Shown here piece by piece: positions 25,622-35,153 of a stretch of DNA of 64,000 nucleotides (its first letter is position 1; each line of letters starts with the position of its first letter). Source of the stretch: Rhodanobacter denitrificans (GTDB lineage Bacteria; Pseudomonadota; Gammaproteobacteria; Xanthomonadales; Rhodanobacteraceae); the NCBI RefSeq assembly GCF_000230695.2, contig NC_020541.1, forward strand, positions 682,001 through 746,000, given 5' to 3'. The notes under the pieces are model-generated. The model was given only the letters and a program-made list of their open reading frames with translations, searched no databases and had not been told where the DNA came from. The translations under genes were made by a program, and so were the position numbers.

Positions 25622-28561
25622 TCAGAGGGCCAGGCCACCTTGCGACTGCGCCGTCGGCGCGGCCCGTGCACGCGAGAACGCCAGCAGCTCGCCCAGCCGG
25701 GCGCCCTTTTCCCGCCAGTCGTAAAATAGCGATTCGCCGACCAGCGCGTAGTGCCACACGCGGCCGCCGCGCTGCTCCGCGTCCAGCGCGTTGATCCGCT
25801 CGCACCAGGTGGTGGCTGCCTTCAGCTTGCGCTGCACGTTCGGGTGCCCGACCTGCTGCTGCGCCTTGGTCTCCACCAGATAGATGGCGTCATTCGTGCG
25901 CACCAGGAAATCCGGGATGTAGAACGCGGGCAGGCCGTCGTCCTTGATGTAGCGCAGCCGCGCGAAGTCGTGGCGGTTCTCGCTGATCTTGCAGAACGCC
26001 TCGATGCCGGCGTCCGCCTGCGCCCACTCGATGAAGGCGCGCTCCAACCCGCCGCTGCGGGTCGGGTACGGCAGGCGCGTGTAGATGCACTTGGACACCT
26101 CCAGCGAAGCGCTTTCGCGCACCATCAGCTTCGTCACTTCCGAAAGACGGCGATGGTGCACCTCGGTGCTGCCGCGCACGGTGTGCTCCTCGGCGCGCAC
26201 CAGCGCCAGGGCGAAGATCTTCACGATGTGGTCGAGCACCGGCTGCAGCAGCAATAGCCGCCAGCCCTCGCCCTCGAACGGCTCGAAGACTTCGCCGAAC
26301 AGTCGCTCGCGGATGTAGTCGTCCAGCGCCGTGGCCAGCGCCGCGGTGTTCATTTGCAGATAGGGGCGGTCCAGGTGCGGGGAAACCTTGTTGCCCTTCG
26401 GCAGCGGGTGGCTCAGCGCCTGGCTCACCCGCCGGGTCAGCCTGGAGAGCAGCTCGTTGTAGCCGCTGACGTCCATCGCCACGCCGTCGACGCGGTAGTC
26501 GCCGAACAGCGTGCTGCTCTGCAGGTCCTGCGAGGTGAAGGTGTCGCCCTTGCCCAGCAGCTCGGCCAGCTTCGCGCGGCTCATCGCGCTGAAGCTCGGC
26601 AGTGCGGCGACGTCGATCGGCAGGTGTTCGACGCTGTCGTCCGCCTCGCGCAGGATGAACGGGATGGCGAAGTCATACTGCTCGTAGCCTTCGCGCAGCT
26701 CGGCGGCGACCAGGTCGCCGATGCTGCTGCCCTCGTCGTCGTCGCCGGTGCTGCCGACCAGGCCTTCGCGCATCAGCTCGTCGTAGAAGCTCTGGAACGC
26801 CGGGTGCTCGACGATGGAGAGGATGTCGATCAGCGAGCCCGGCTCCTCGCCGCGGTTGATCCGCTCGCGGTTCTCGCGCTTGATGTCGGCGTACTCCGGG
26901 TCGCGCCACATCAGGCGCAGGCCGCGGCCGATGGTCTGCTCCAGCAGGATCTGCGCCTGGCTGGAACGCAGCGGCACGATCACGCAGATGTTGTTGACGT
27001 CGAAACCCTCGCGCAGCATCAGCACGCTGACGATCACCCGCGGCTGCGCGTGCCGGTCCACGTTGAACAGGCGCTGGCGCAGCGGCGCCCAGTCCTTCTC
27101 GCCCAGTTCGGCCTTCCTGCCGGAATCGACGGTGAGCACGTCGTCGTCATGCAGCCCTTCTTCGCACAGGAACCGTGCCACCAGCGGCGACACCGTGGTG
27201 TCCTCGCACACCACCAGCATCTTCGGGTGGCGGCCGGGATCGAGCCGGGCGAAATCCGCCTCCAGCTTGCGCAGCTTCTGCAGGCCGGCGCGCAGCATCA
27301 CGCGCTGACCCTCGGCAAGCGCCACGTTGCCGTCGCCGTCGCGCTCGGCCTTGAACTCCAGCGGCAGCGCGCCGAGTTCCTTGCGCTTGTCCAGCACCAG
27401 CGACTTCACCAGGCCCAGCCGCATCGCCGCCTTCAGGTCGAAGTCCACCACGATGTGCGGGAAGTACAGCTTAGCCTTCTTCCTGCCGCTGCCGACGTCG
27501 TTGTACGGCGTGGCCGAGAAATCCATCTGCACGAAGCGGCGGCCCTTGCCCGCGGCGATGACCGACAGGCTCTTCTGCCATTCGACCTCGCTGGTCTCGC
27601 CGCCCGATTTCAATTCATGGATGTGGTGCGCCTCGTCGTTGAACACCATCAGGTCGGGCAGGTCGGCGAGATAGCTCAGCACGTTGCCACGCGCCCAGCG
27701 CCGGTCCAGCACATCGAGGCTGTTGCCGGTGGCGCGGCCCGGGGTCAGCGGCAGCACGTCGTAGGCCACGCGGGCGGCATCGGCGACCATGCCGGGCGTG
27801 TCGACCCATGCGGCTTCCTCCTGCTCCGCTTCCTCCTCGGCCTCGCTGAGCAGGTGCCAGTTGGTGATCGCGATCATGCCGTTGCCGGTGGCCTTCAGGC
27901 CGATCTCCTGCTTCTGGCACACGTTGCCGCGCACGAACTGCGCAATGCGCTCGCGCCGCGCCGGTGGGGTGAACAGCTCGGCGTAACTGGCGATGTCGGA
28001 GCTGGCGAAGTCGCGGCTCTTGTCCTCGTTCTCCTTGCCGAGGAACGCATCGAGCAGGCGCTCGTACACGATCAGCCCCGGCGCCACGATCAGGAAGCGG
28101 CGGGTGAAGCGCGGGTCGTCGCGCCCTTCGTCCAGCGCCGCGGTCTTGTTCAGCAGTTGCCACACCAGCAGCGCCTGCAGCACCCAGGTCTTGCCGGTAC
28201 CGGTGGCCATCTTCAGGCAGTACTTCGGGTGGCCGTGCTTGTCTTGCGCCACGTCGGCGAGCCGCGTGCCTTCGAGCAGCGCGTCGGCGCACACCTGCTG
28301 GTACAGGTCCTTCAGGTTCGGACTGGCCAGCACTTCGTGCGCCACGATCACGTTGAGGATCGCCTGCTTCTGGCCGGGGTGGAAATTGAACGTGCGCGAC
28401 TGGCACGCGTCCTCCCCGAACCACCAGCGCAGCAGCGCGGCGGTCACCGGCGTCACCAGCTCGTAGAGGTCGGCGATGCCCTGTTCCAGGCCGATGCACA
28501 GTTGCTCGGTGCGGCGGGTGAGCGCGGCCGCCAGCGCCAGCGGTTGAATCGGGTCAGCCAT
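25622..28561 (-). CDS. res: Type III restriction enzyme, Res subunit
   Basis: A 979-residue helicase-nuclease. Walker A is MATGTGKTW (about 118-126); the DEAH box is FNDEAHHIHE (about 313) and helicase motif VI-like QTIGRGLRL lies in the middle. The C-terminus carries a PD-(D/E)xK nuclease site: PDFLV followed by YLVETKA (about 900-918). Type III Res translocates along DNA with Mod and cleaves when two unmethylated sites are engaged. AAGGAG precedes the ATG. It follows mod on the same strand, but higBA lies between them on the other strand, so res may need its own promoter or long read-through. Confidence 0.92.
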   Translation of the reverse strand: MADPIQPLALAAALTRRTEQLCIGLEQGIADLYELVTPVTAALLRWWFGEDACQSRTFNFHPGQKQAILNVIVAHEVLASPNLKDLYQQVCADALLEGTRLADVAQDKHGHPKYCLKMATGTGKTWVLQALLVWQLLNKTAALDEGRDDPRFTRRFLIVAPGLIVYERLLDAFLGKENEDKSRDFASSDIASYAELFTPPARRERIAQFVRGNVCQKQEIGLKATGNGMIAITNWHLLSEAEEEAEQEEAAWVDTPGMVADAARVAYDVLPLTPGRATGNSLDVLDRRWARGNVLSYLADLPDLMVFNDEAHHIHELKSGGETSEVEWQKSLSVIAAGKGRRFVQMDFSATPYNDVGSGRKKAKLYFPHIVVDFDLKAAMRLGLVKSLVLDKRKELGALPLEFKAERDGDGNVALAEGQRVMLRAGLQKLRKLEADFARLDPGRHPKMLVVCEDTTVSPLVARFLCEEGLHDDDVLTVDSGRKAELGEKDWAPLRQRLFNVDRHAQPRVIVSVLMLREGFDVNNICVIVPLRSSQAQILLEQTIGRGLRLMWRDPEYADIKRENRERINRGEEPGSLIDILSIVEHPAFQSFYDELMREGLVGSTGDDDEGSSIGDLVAAELREGYEQYDFAIPFILREADDSVEHLPIDVAALPSFSAMSRAKLAELLGKGDTFTSQDLQSSTLFGDYRVDGVAMDVSGYNELLSRLTRRVSQALSHPLPKGNKVSPHLDRPYLQMNTAALATALDDYIRERLFGEVFEPFEGEGWRLLLLQPVLDHIVKIFALALVRAEEHTVRGSTEVHHRRLSEVTKLMVRESASLEVSKCIYTRLPYPTRSGGLERAFIEWAQADAGIEAFCKISENRHDFARLRYIKDDGLPAFYIPDFLVRTNDAIYLVETKAQQQVGHPNVQRKLKAATTWCERINALDAEQRGGRVWHYALVGESLFYDWREKGARLGELLAFSRARAAPTAQSQGGLAL

Positions 28562-28585
28562 GATCTGACTCCTTGTGCTTGCGAG

Positions 28586-28606
28586 CCATAAACATTTTGT
28601 TTATGG
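28586..28606. promoter_or_regulatory. Palindromic operator of higBA
   Basis: CCATAAACA and TGTTTATGG form a perfect 9-bp inverted repeat around TTT, midway between the divergent starts of res (28561) and higB (28647). It is the expected kind of site for HigA autorepression and could also affect res transcription. Confidence 0.65.
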
Positions 28607-28646
28607 TTGGTGAGCAAATATCGACCGTGCCGACAGGAGTCACCGG

Positions 28647-28928
28647 GTGATAAGGAGCTTCGCTGACAAGGAAACCGCGCGACTGTCCGCGACCGGAACA
28701 AGCCGGCGGTTTCCGCCGGACATCGTGCGGTGGGCGCTGAGTCGTCTGAAATATTTGCATCTCGCCACCTGCCCCGAAGATCTGCGCGAGCCGTTTTCCA
28801 ATCGCCTGGAAATGTTGAGCGGCAATCGCGCAGGTCAATGGAGTATCCGCATCAACGATCAGTGGCGGCTGTGCTTCCGTTTCGAGGGCGGCGATGCCTT
28901 CGACGTCGAGATCGTCGACTACCATTGA
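28647..28928 (+). CDS. higB: HigB-like toxin (RelE superfamily mRNA interferase)
   Basis: A 93-residue protein with the HigB pattern: MIRSFADKETARL at the N-terminus, the FPPDIVRWALSRLKYL helix region, then NRAGQWSIRINDQWRLCFRF and VEIVDYH at the end. HigB cleaves mRNA on the ribosome. It starts at GTG (28647) with AGGAG 8 nt upstream. Toxin precedes antitoxin, the usual hig order, with a 12-bp gap to higA. The pair sits opposite to and between the mod and res genes. Confidence 0.9.
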   Translation: MIRSFADKETARLSATGTSRRFPPDIVRWALSRLKYLHLATCPEDLREPFSNRLEMLSGNRAGQWSIRINDQWRLCFRFEGGDAFDVEIVDYH

Positions 28929-28940
28929 GGAATCAGAACC

Positions 28941-29246
28941 ATGTCCATCCCCGCCACCACGAACGGCCTGCCGCCCATTCATCCGGGGGAGCTCCTGGAA
29001 GAAATCCTGTCCGACCACGGCATGAGCCAGGCGGCATTTGCCCGGGCGATCGGCGTTTCGCCGATGCGTATTTCGCATGTCATCCGCGAGGAGCGCCCCG
29101 TCACGGCCGAACTTGCCCTGCGCTTTGGCCGCGCCTTCGGCCAGAGCCCGCAGTTCTGGATGAACATGCAGACCGACTACGACCTCAAGATCGCCGAGCG
29201 TGAACTGAAGGCGAGTTTGCGGAAAGTTCTGCCATTGGCGGCCTGA
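28941..29246 (+). CDS. higA: HigA antitoxin (XRE helix-turn-helix)
   Basis: A 101-residue protein with the HigA signature IHPGELLEEILSDHGMSQAAFARAIGVS and a helix-turn-helix (about 28-52), then FGQSPQFWMNMQTDYDL, the conserved tail. It neutralises HigB and should bind the 28586-28606 palindrome to repress the pair. GTCATTCCCGCG-type inverted repeats start 11 bp after its stop. Confidence 0.92.
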   Translation: MSIPATTNGLPPIHPGELLEEILSDHGMSQAAFARAIGVSPMRISHVIREERPVTAELALRFGRAFGQSPQFWMNMQTDYDLKIAERELKASLRKVLPLAA

Positions 29247-29257
29247 GTGCTTTTTGC

Positions 29258-29359
29258 CGTCATTCCCGCGGCTCTCAACAGCCGAATGGCTGGTCAAGCG
29301 GGAATCCAGTGACACCCAGCGGCCCAAGACGCTGGATTCCCGCCTTCGCGGGAATGACG
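29258..29359. repeat. Nested inverted repeat between higA and mod
   Basis: Outer arms 29258-29270 and 29347-29359 (CGTCATTCCCGCG) are a perfect 13-bp inverted repeat; inner arms 29298-29309 and 29332-29343 (GCGGGAATCCAG) a perfect 12-bp one. The CATTCCCGC...GCGGGAATG layout resembles widespread intergenic repeats of beta- and gammaproteobacteria. It may terminate both converging transcripts. Confidence 0.85.
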
Positions 29360-29383
29360 AGGATTGGGGCGTCCCGCGGGTAA

Positions 29384-31327
29384 TCACTTCCCACCCTCCG
29401 TCACCACCTGCACCACTTCGGCCTCGAAGCCGAACACGTCGACCACGCGCACGCAGACGCGCCGTTCTCCCTTCTTGTGCGGCACGCTGAAGCTCGCGGC
29501 GGTCACCACACGCAGCGGGTCGTCGTCGTTGGCGGTGTTGCCGCGATAGTCCTGCCACACCGAACGGAACACCGCGCCGTCGTAGTCCGGGTCCACCGCC
29601 CAGTACTCGATCAGCGCCAACGGTTCGGCGTTGGCCACCTTGAGCAGCTTCTTCCGGTTGTCCTCGTCCAGGTTGATCGCCTCGGGCGAGAGCAGCACGT
29701 AGTTGTCCAGCGTGACCTGCAACTGCTCCTCGTCGCCACTGCGCTGGCGGCGCACCGGTTTGATGGTGAGGTACTGCAGGCTGGAGAAACGCACCTGGCC
29801 GCGCAGCTTCTCGATGCCGCCCTTCTTGCGCAGGCGGTCGAGCAGGTCGGGCGGGATCACCAGCACTTCCAGCCGCGGGTCGTTCAGCGCGGTGATGCTC
29901 TGCCCGATCGACGGCTCGAAATTCCAGCCCAGCACCACCACCCGGTCCCAGCCGCCGAGCAGGTGCTCGCGCTGGGCGATCGCCTTGCGCAAGGTGGCGT
30001 CGCCGGTGAGCTTGTTCGGCGAATCCACCAGCACCAGGGTCTTCTTGCCGCCGTAGACCACCGCGCCGAGATTGCGCAGCGGGTTGTCCTCCGGCTGCAG
30101 CGGCAGCGCGCCGTACAGCGACAGCACGATCCCCGACAGGTCGCCCACGCGGAAGCTGCGTCCCAGCGAACTCTTCGCCGCCTCGACCTGGTAGTCGCCG
30201 ATGGCCTGGTACAGGAACGGCTTGGCGCCCTGGTCGATCAACCGCTTGCGCATGATCATGCAGGCCGGCTTGCCGAGGTCGGTGGTGATCCAGCGGCGGC
30301 CGAGTTTTTCGGCAACGGCGGCGGTGGTGCCGGAGCCGCCGTTGAAGTCGGCTACCAAACCGCCTTCAGGGGAGGATGCATCTATGATGCGTTCGAGCAG
30401 TCTCTCAGGCTTTTGCGTTGCGTAATCGAGCCGCTCCTTCGCCATTACATTGATGTCCGGCAATTGCCAGACAGATGTACAAGCTTTTCCCTTCGAGTCT
30501 GCCAGGTACTGTTTTCGGATGTCGGCTCCTACGCCTTGAAGTCTGTAGGGCCCCTTTCCGTCACCATCATTGTTCGTGAAGCGTTCGGCGATGTAATCAT
30601 CCGTGTAGGGTTCGTAGATCTTGTTGAAGTAAGGGTCCGGTCCCTTGTAGTAGTACAGGATGGTGTCGTGGGAATGAATCCAGTTGTTGGCAGCAGCCTT
30701 TCCCCCCGATGGATTTCCTCGATCCCAAATCACTTCACGCCGAAAGTTGTCTTTGCCAAAAATTTCGTCCAGTACGATCTTGACGTAATGGCCCACATGC
30801 CAATCCAGATGTACATAGATCGAGCCGGTGTCGGCGAGTAGCTCCCGCATCAGGATCAGCCGCGGTGTGATCATCGCCAGATACGACGCCGTGCCGTCCG
30901 ACCAGGTATCGGAATACGCGAACTGCTCGATCACCGTCGGCTTCTGCTCCAGCTCGACGCCAGGCAGCGACACCTTGGTGCGGTAGTCGGCCTTGGAGTC
31001 GAACGGCGGGTCGATGTAGATCAGGTCGACCTTGCCGCGCAGGCTGGGCGTGTGTTCGTCGCCGGCCAGCAGGGCGGCCATTGCCAGCAGGTTGTCGCCG
31101 TAGATCAGCCGGTTGGTCCAGTCGGCCGTGCCTTCGTCGCCCAGGTGCGCCTGCCGGTTCGCCGCGGTGATCCAGTCGCTGTCGCGCGTGTCCTTCGACG
31201 GCAGCACCCACTCGCGCGTCTGCAGGCTGACCCGGTGGCGTCCTTCCAGGCTCTCCAGGATCTTCTCGGCCTGCTTGCGGCCTTCCCTGATGATCTCCGG
31301 CAGCTGTTCCAGCAGTGAATTGGTCAC
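29384..31327 (-). CDS. mod: Type III DNA methyltransferase, Mod subunit
   Basis: A 647-residue N6-adenine-type methyltransferase. The catalytic DPPF lies in IYIDPPFDS (about 105) ahead of the AdoMet motif FNGGSGTT (about 330), the beta-class order of type III Mod and some solitary methylases. The target-recognition region between them (about residues 190-315, bases 30380-30760) is markedly AT-richer than the flanks. Mod recognises a short asymmetric site and is required by Res. GTG at 31327 ([12 protein letters not shown]) has GGGGA upstream; an ATG at 31342 adds five residues and lacks a site. Confidence 0.92.
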   Translation of the reverse strand: MTNSLLEQLPEIIREGRKQAEKILESLEGRHRVSLQTREWVLPSKDTRDSDWITAANRQAHLGDEGTADWTNRLIYGDNLLAMAALLAGDEHTPSLRGKVDLIYIDPPFDSKADYRTKVSLPGVELEQKPTVIEQFAYSDTWSDGTASYLAMITPRLILMRELLADTGSIYVHLDWHVGHYVKIVLDEIFGKDNFRREVIWDRGNPSGGKAAANNWIHSHDTILYYYKGPDPYFNKIYEPYTDDYIAERFTNNDGDGKGPYRLQGVGADIRKQYLADSKGKACTSVWQLPDINVMAKERLDYATQKPERLLERIIDASSPEGGLVADFNGGSGTTAAVAEKLGRRWITTDLGKPACMIMRKRLIDQGAKPFLYQAIGDYQVEAAKSSLGRSFRVGDLSGIVLSLYGALPLQPEDNPLRNLGAVVYGGKKTLVLVDSPNKLTGDATLRKAIAQREHLLGGWDRVVVLGWNFEPSIGQSITALNDPRLEVLVIPPDLLDRLRKKGGIEKLRGQVRFSSLQYLTIKPVRRQRSGDEEQLQVTLDNYVLLSPEAINLDEDNRKKLLKVANAEPLALIEYWAVDPDYDGAVFRSVWQDYRGNTANDDDPLRVVTAASFSVPHKKGERRVCVRVVDVFGFEAEVVQVVTEGGK

Positions 31328-31344
31328 GCGGCCGTTCCCCATGC

Positions 31345-31363
31345 ATTAACTACAAACGTTAAT
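31345..31363. promoter_or_regulatory. Inverted repeat between mod and the divergent small regulator
   Basis: ATTAAC and GTTAAT are a perfect 6-bp inverted repeat with a 7-nt spacer, right behind the mod start in a 92-bp AT-rich divergent intergenic region. It could bind the small helix-turn-helix protein encoded at 31420. Confidence 0.45.
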
Positions 31364-31419
31364 CATAGTGAACTCTATACGTGAACCGATAGATCGGACG
31401 GCCGCTAAGTTGCCAAGGG

Positions 31420-31848
31420 ATGAGCAATGAACGCGCCGAATTCTCGAAACGCCTGGCTGCCGCGATGCTCGCGCAGGGCCATGAGCCGCGCCCGGGGGTG
31501 CTGGTCACGCAGTTCAACTTGCGCTTTCCGGGCACCTCGGTGGTGTTCCAGACGGCTTCGCGCTGGTTGAACGGCAAGGGGATTCCCGAGCAGGACAAGC
31601 TGGTCGTGCTGGCCGACTGGCTGAAGGAAAGCCCGGATTTCCTGCGGTTCGGCGATCGGGCCGTGCACGGAAAGCGTGGCGCCAGACAGGTGAAGGAAGA
31701 GGCGCCGACCTACGACGACCAGAAGGTCTTCGATATCTACCGGGCACTGCCGGCTGCGCAGCAGAAGGTCGTGTGCGACGTGATCCTTGCCTTGGCGGCA
31801 CCGCCTTCGAGACGGTCGACCTCAATCAAGCGCCGCGCTGGCGCGTAA
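31420..31848 (+). CDS. Small helix-turn-helix DNA-binding protein (putative R-M controller)
   Basis: A 142-residue basic protein. Residues about 5-75 (FSKRLAAAMLAQGHEP ... VVFQTASRWLNGKGIPEQDKLVVLADWL) have the spacing of a phage-repressor-like helix-turn-helix; the C-terminus is short and basic. No signal or enzymatic domain. It is divergent from mod across an AT-rich gap with an inverted repeat, suggesting control of the restriction system, but a solitary phage-like regulator is equally possible. Confidence 0.7.
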   Translation: MSNERAEFSKRLAAAMLAQGHEPRPGVLVTQFNLRFPGTSVVFQTASRWLNGKGIPEQDKLVVLADWLKESPDFLRFGDRAVHGKRGARQVKEEAPTYDDQKVFDIYRALPAAQQKVVCDVILALAAPPSRRSTSIKRRAGA

Positions 31849-31885
31849 GCGGATAGCCGCCGATAGCCGAGTGGCCTCAAGTCGT

Positions 31886-31952
31886 GTAGGGCGGACACTG
31901 TCCGCCGCTCTGGATTCACAAAGCAAGAGCCGGCGGGCCGTGCCCGTCCTAC
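31886..31952. repeat. REP-like imperfect inverted repeat
   Basis: GTAGGGCGGACAC and GTGCCCGTCCTAC are imperfect outer arms; inside, GGCGGACA-C-TGTCCGCC (31890-31906) is a perfect 8-bp palindrome. It lies between the convergent ends of the small regulator gene and sdaA and may end both transcripts. Confidence 0.65.
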
Positions 31953-31976
31953 GAAGCGTCGCTCACCGGCAGGGCT

Positions 31977-33359
31977 TCAGCACTCGATCACGTTGACCGC
32001 CAGCCCGCCGCGGCTGGTTTCCTTGTACTTGTCCTTCATGTCGCGGCCGGTGTCGCGCATGGTCTTGATCACCTTGTCGAGGCTGACGCGGTGCTTGCCG
32101 TCGCTCTTCAATGCCATGCGGCTGGCGTTGATGGCTTTCACCGAGCCCATCGCGTTGCGTTCGATGCAGGGGATCTGCACCAGCCCGCCGATCGGGTCGC
32201 AGGTGAGGCCGAGGTTGTGTTCCATGCCGATCTCGGCGGCGTTCTCGACCTGCATCACGTTGCCGCCGAGCGCGGCGGTGAGGCCGCCGGCGGCCATCGA
32301 GCAGGCCACCCCGACTTCGCCCTGGCAGCCCACTTCGGCACCGGAGATCGAGGCGTTTTCCTTGTACAGGATGCCGATCGCGGCGGCGGTGAGCAGGTAG
32401 TCGATGATGCCGTTCTCGTCCGCCTTCGGGCAGAAGCGCAGGTAGTAGTGGCCGACCGCGGGCACGATGCCGGCGGCGCCGTTGGTCGGTGCGGTGACCA
32501 CGCGGCCGGCGGCGGCGTTCTCCTCGTTGACGGCCAGCGCGTACAGGTTGACCCAGTCCAGGATGGTCAGCGGGTCCTTCAGCGCGGCCTCGGGCTGGTT
32601 GCGCAGTTCCTCGGCCATCGCCGGCGCGCGCCGCGCCACGTGCAGGCCGCCAGGCAGGGTGCCGGGCGAGCGCAGGCCGCGGGTGACGCAATCCTGCATG
32701 GCCTGCCAGATGGTCAGCAGGCCGGCGCGGGTTTCCGCCTCGGAGCGCCACACGCTCTCGTTCGCCATCATCAGCTGGGCGATGGTCAGGCCGTGCTGCT
32801 TGCACAGCGCCAGCATCTCGTCGCCGCTGCTGAACGGGTAGGGCTGCGCGGTGGTGTCGGCGACGATGCGGTCTTCCGCCGCCTCGTCGGTGTTGACCAC
32901 GAAGCCGCCGCCGACCGAGTAGTAGTCGCGGCTGGCCAGCTCGCTACCGTCGGCGTCGTACGCGGAAAAACGCATGCCGTTGGTGTGGAACGGCAGCTTC
33001 TGGCGCTTGTTGAAGACCAGGTCGGCCTTCTCGTCGAACGCGATCTCGCGCTTGCCGAGCAGGCGGATGCGGCCCGTGCCGCGGATGCGCTCGAGCGTGG
33101 CGGGGATCGCGTCAGGATCGACCGTGTCCGGGTGCTGGCCCTCGAAGCCGAGCAGCACCGCCTTGTCGGTGCCGTGGCCGCGGCCGGTCATCGCCAGCGA
33201 GCCGTACAGTTCGGCGTGCACGCGCACGACGCGGTCGAGCACGCCCTTCTCCTCCAGCCAGTGTTCGGCGAAGCGCGCGGCGGCGCGCATCGGCCCCACC
33301 GTGTGCGAGGAGGACGGCCCGATGCCGATCTTGAACAGGTCGAATACGCTGACGGCCAT
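31977..33359 (-). CDS. sdaA: L-serine dehydratase (iron-sulfur dependent, single chain)
   Basis: A 460-residue enzyme that deaminates L-serine to pyruvate and ammonia using a [4Fe-4S] cluster. The N-terminal beta domain has [15 protein letters not shown]; the alpha domain has the cluster cysteines in [19 protein letters not shown] and QIPCIERN. Both domains are fused, as in the E. coli-type enzymes, and the length matches. The start [12 protein letters not shown] at 33359 fits the family; the open frame extends upstream without homology. Divergent from the glutaredoxin-like gene. Confidence 0.95.
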   Translation of the reverse strand: MAVSVFDLFKIGIGPSSSHTVGPMRAAARFAEHWLEEKGVLDRVVRVHAELYGSLAMTGRGHGTDKAVLLGFEGQHPDTVDPDAIPATLERIRGTGRIRLLGKREIAFDEKADLVFNKRQKLPFHTNGMRFSAYDADGSELASRDYYSVGGGFVVNTDEAAEDRIVADTTAQPYPFSSGDEMLALCKQHGLTIAQLMMANESVWRSEAETRAGLLTIWQAMQDCVTRGLRSPGTLPGGLHVARRAPAMAEELRNQPEAALKDPLTILDWVNLYALAVNEENAAAGRVVTAPTNGAAGIVPAVGHYYLRFCPKADENGIIDYLLTAAAIGILYKENASISGAEVGCQGEVGVACSMAAGGLTAALGGNVMQVENAAEIGMEHNLGLTCDPIGGLVQIPCIERNAMGSVKAINASRMALKSDGKHRVSLDKVIKTMRDTGRDMKDKYKETSRGGLAVNVIEC

Positions 33360-33434
33360 GATGTGCTGCGAATGGGGAAGGGAAGCCGCTATTCTACGCG
33401 GGCCCCCTTCATTTGGCAGTCCGTTCGCCACCGC

Positions 33435-33665
33435 ATGTCCGACCTGATCCTGTACCAGCGCGACTACTGCCATCTGTGCGACCTCGCCCTGGCCGTGATG
33501 GCCGAGGCACGCGCGCCGGATTTCGACAGCGCATGGGTCGATGATTCGCCCGAGCTGGAGCAGCGTTACGGCACGCGCGTGCCGGTGCTGCGCGATGCGC
33601 GCGACGGCCGCGAGCTGGACTGGCCGTTCGACGCGGCGGCGGTGCGTGCGTTCCTCGCGAGGTGA
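33435..33665 (+). CDS. Glutaredoxin-like (DUF836) protein
   Basis: A 76-residue thioredoxin-fold protein with the redox motif CHLC (12-15) right after beta-strand 1 (LILYQRDY) and the cis-Pro region TRVPVLRD. The length and motif match the small glutaredoxin-like DUF836 family. Likely a cytoplasmic thiol/disulfide protein; partner unknown. Its start is 75 bp from the divergent sdaA. Confidence 0.85.
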   Translation: MSDLILYQRDYCHLCDLALAVMAEARAPDFDSAWVDDSPELEQRYGTRVPVLRDARDGRELDWPFDAAAVRAFLAR

Positions 33666-33668
33666 GCT

Positions 33669-33775
33669 CCCTCCCCTGCGCAGCAGGGGAGGGCCGGGGT
33701 GGGGTTCGCTCTTGATCTTGATTGAAGGTCAAAAGCCTTACCCCCTCCTAGCCTCCCCCTGCGAGCAGGGGGAGG
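33669..33775. repeat. GC-rich double-hairpin repeat, copy 2
   Basis: Perfect 11-bp hairpins at 33669-33679 with 33683-33693 (CCCTCCCCTGC) and 33752-33762 with 33765-33775 (CCTCCCCCTGC). The order of the two hairpins is reversed relative to copy 1 at 25491-25597 and the middle part is its approximate reverse complement, so the two copies are in opposite orientation, about 8.1 kb apart. Confidence 0.85.
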
Positions 33776-33784
33776 GACATGGAG

Positions 33785-35143
33785 CTATGCGCGGCGCGAC
33801 TTCAACCGCCTGAGGATTTCCTCGCGCGCTTCGCGCAGGATCGAGTCGCGGTCGAGGCTGGCCACGACGTCGGCGACGGCGCGCTTGGCGCCGGCCTCGC
33901 CCCAGGATTTGCCGGCGACCAGATAGCGTTCGGCGGCGCGGCCGATCAGCACGGTGGCGTACCAGCCGAGCGCACCCTGCGCCGCGGCGGTGAGCACGAC
34001 CGAGAGGCCGGCGCTGACGCCTTTCAGTGCCGAGGCGACCAGTTGCATGCCCCAGATCGCGCCCATCAGCGCGGCCAGCTGCGCCGAGATCACCGCGACC
34101 AGCCGACCGGATTCGGCGCGGGTCAGCGGCAGGCCGTAGACGCGCGACAGCTGCACCACCATCGCTGCGTCCAGCCCCGCGGCGGCGAGCAGGTCGGCGA
34201 CCGGGATCGGGTTCAGCGCCACCGCCACGCCCTTGGCGATGCAGTAGTTGTGGATCAGCTTCGCCGCCACGCTCTTGCGGGTTTCGGCGATGCGCGCGCT
34301 GACCTGGTCGGTGAGCCGGCCGGCATGGAGGCCGGCATTGATCGCCGACAGCGTCTTGCCTTCGCGTTGCGCGATCGCCAGCAGGCGTTCGCGCAGGGCG
34401 GCGACGTCGGGCGCGCGCGCTTGTTCGCGCACGTGTTCGTGGCCGTGCGCATCGACCTCGACCAGCCGTTGCGGCGCGGGCCGCGCGGCCACCGCCAGCA
34501 CGTCTTCCGCGCGCACCAGCCCGGCCACGCGCTGGCGCAGGTGCGCCAGCAGGTCGGCCAGCTCGTCGGCGCCGTAGCGGTCGGCCTTGTTCAGCGCCAG
34601 CAGTAGCGGGCGCTGGGTGGCGGCGAGCGTCTTCAATGCGTCGAGTTCCTCGCGGGTGAGGTCGCCGTCGCCGACGAACACCACCAGGTCACTGACCTCG
34701 GCGACGTCGAACGCCAGCTTCTCGCGTGCCTCGCCGTCGAGCTCGTTGATGCCGGGCGTGTCGATCAGCACCAGGCCGTCGTGCTGCGCCTCGTCGAGCA
34801 CCGCGTGGTCGGCGTCGGTGGTGGTGCCGTGCAGGACGCCCACCGTGAATGCGTCGCGGCCGAGCAGGGCATTGCCCAGCGCCGACTTGCCGGTGGAGAC
34901 GCGGCCGAACACGGCCACGTGCAGCTCGCCGCGCTCGAGCCGGTCCAGCATGGCCTCGATGCGCGCGAACTCGCCGGCCAGCTCGCTGCGCACCGCGGCC
35001 GGGATGGTCGGGTCGTCCAGTAGCGCGCGCAGGCTGTCGGCCACCCGGGTCGAGCCGCTGGGCTCATCTCGCGGCGGCGTGGCCATGCGGCGGTCGGGAA
35101 CGACCCAGCCGCGCAGGCGTTGCCACAGCGTTTCGCGCGCCAT
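33785..35143 (-). CDS. Dynamin/Era-like GTPase with DUF697-type membrane C-terminus
   Basis: A 452-residue protein. The GTPase domain has G1 GRVSTGKSALGN (about 80), a Thr switch in HGTTTDAD, G3 DTPGIN and G4 NKAD. The C-terminal third has hydrophobic stretches (VAVALNPIPVADLLAAAGLD, GAIWGMQLVASALKG, ALGWYATVLIG) typical of the YcjF/DUF697 group associated with the inner membrane. The exact role is unknown; membrane-stress or envelope functions are proposed for relatives. It is followed upstream by the yceI operon on the same strand with a 10-bp gap, so it may be the last gene of that operon. Confidence 0.85.
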   Translation of the reverse strand: MARETLWQRLRGWVVPDRRMATPPRDEPSGSTRVADSLRALLDDPTIPAAVRSELAGEFARIEAMLDRLERGELHVAVFGRVSTGKSALGNALLGRDAFTVGVLHGTTTDADHAVLDEAQHDGLVLIDTPGINELDGEAREKLAFDVAEVSDLVVFVGDGDLTREELDALKTLAATQRPLLLALNKADRYGADELADLLAHLRQRVAGLVRAEDVLAVAARPAPQRLVEVDAHGHEHVREQARAPDVAALRERLLAIAQREGKTLSAINAGLHAGRLTDQVSARIAETRKSVAAKLIHNYCIAKGVAVALNPIPVADLLAAAGLDAAMVVQLSRVYGLPLTRAESGRLVAVISAQLAALMGAIWGMQLVASALKGVSAGLSVVLTAAAQGALGWYATVLIGRAAERYLVAGKSWGEAGAKRAVADVVASLDRDSILREAREEILRRLKSRRA

Positions 35144-35153
35144 CGCGGCGGCG

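Noticed and set aside
28562..31976. Prophage region around the R-M system
   Set aside because: One repressor-like protein and a toxin-antitoxin pair are present, but no integrase, attachment sites or phage structural genes.
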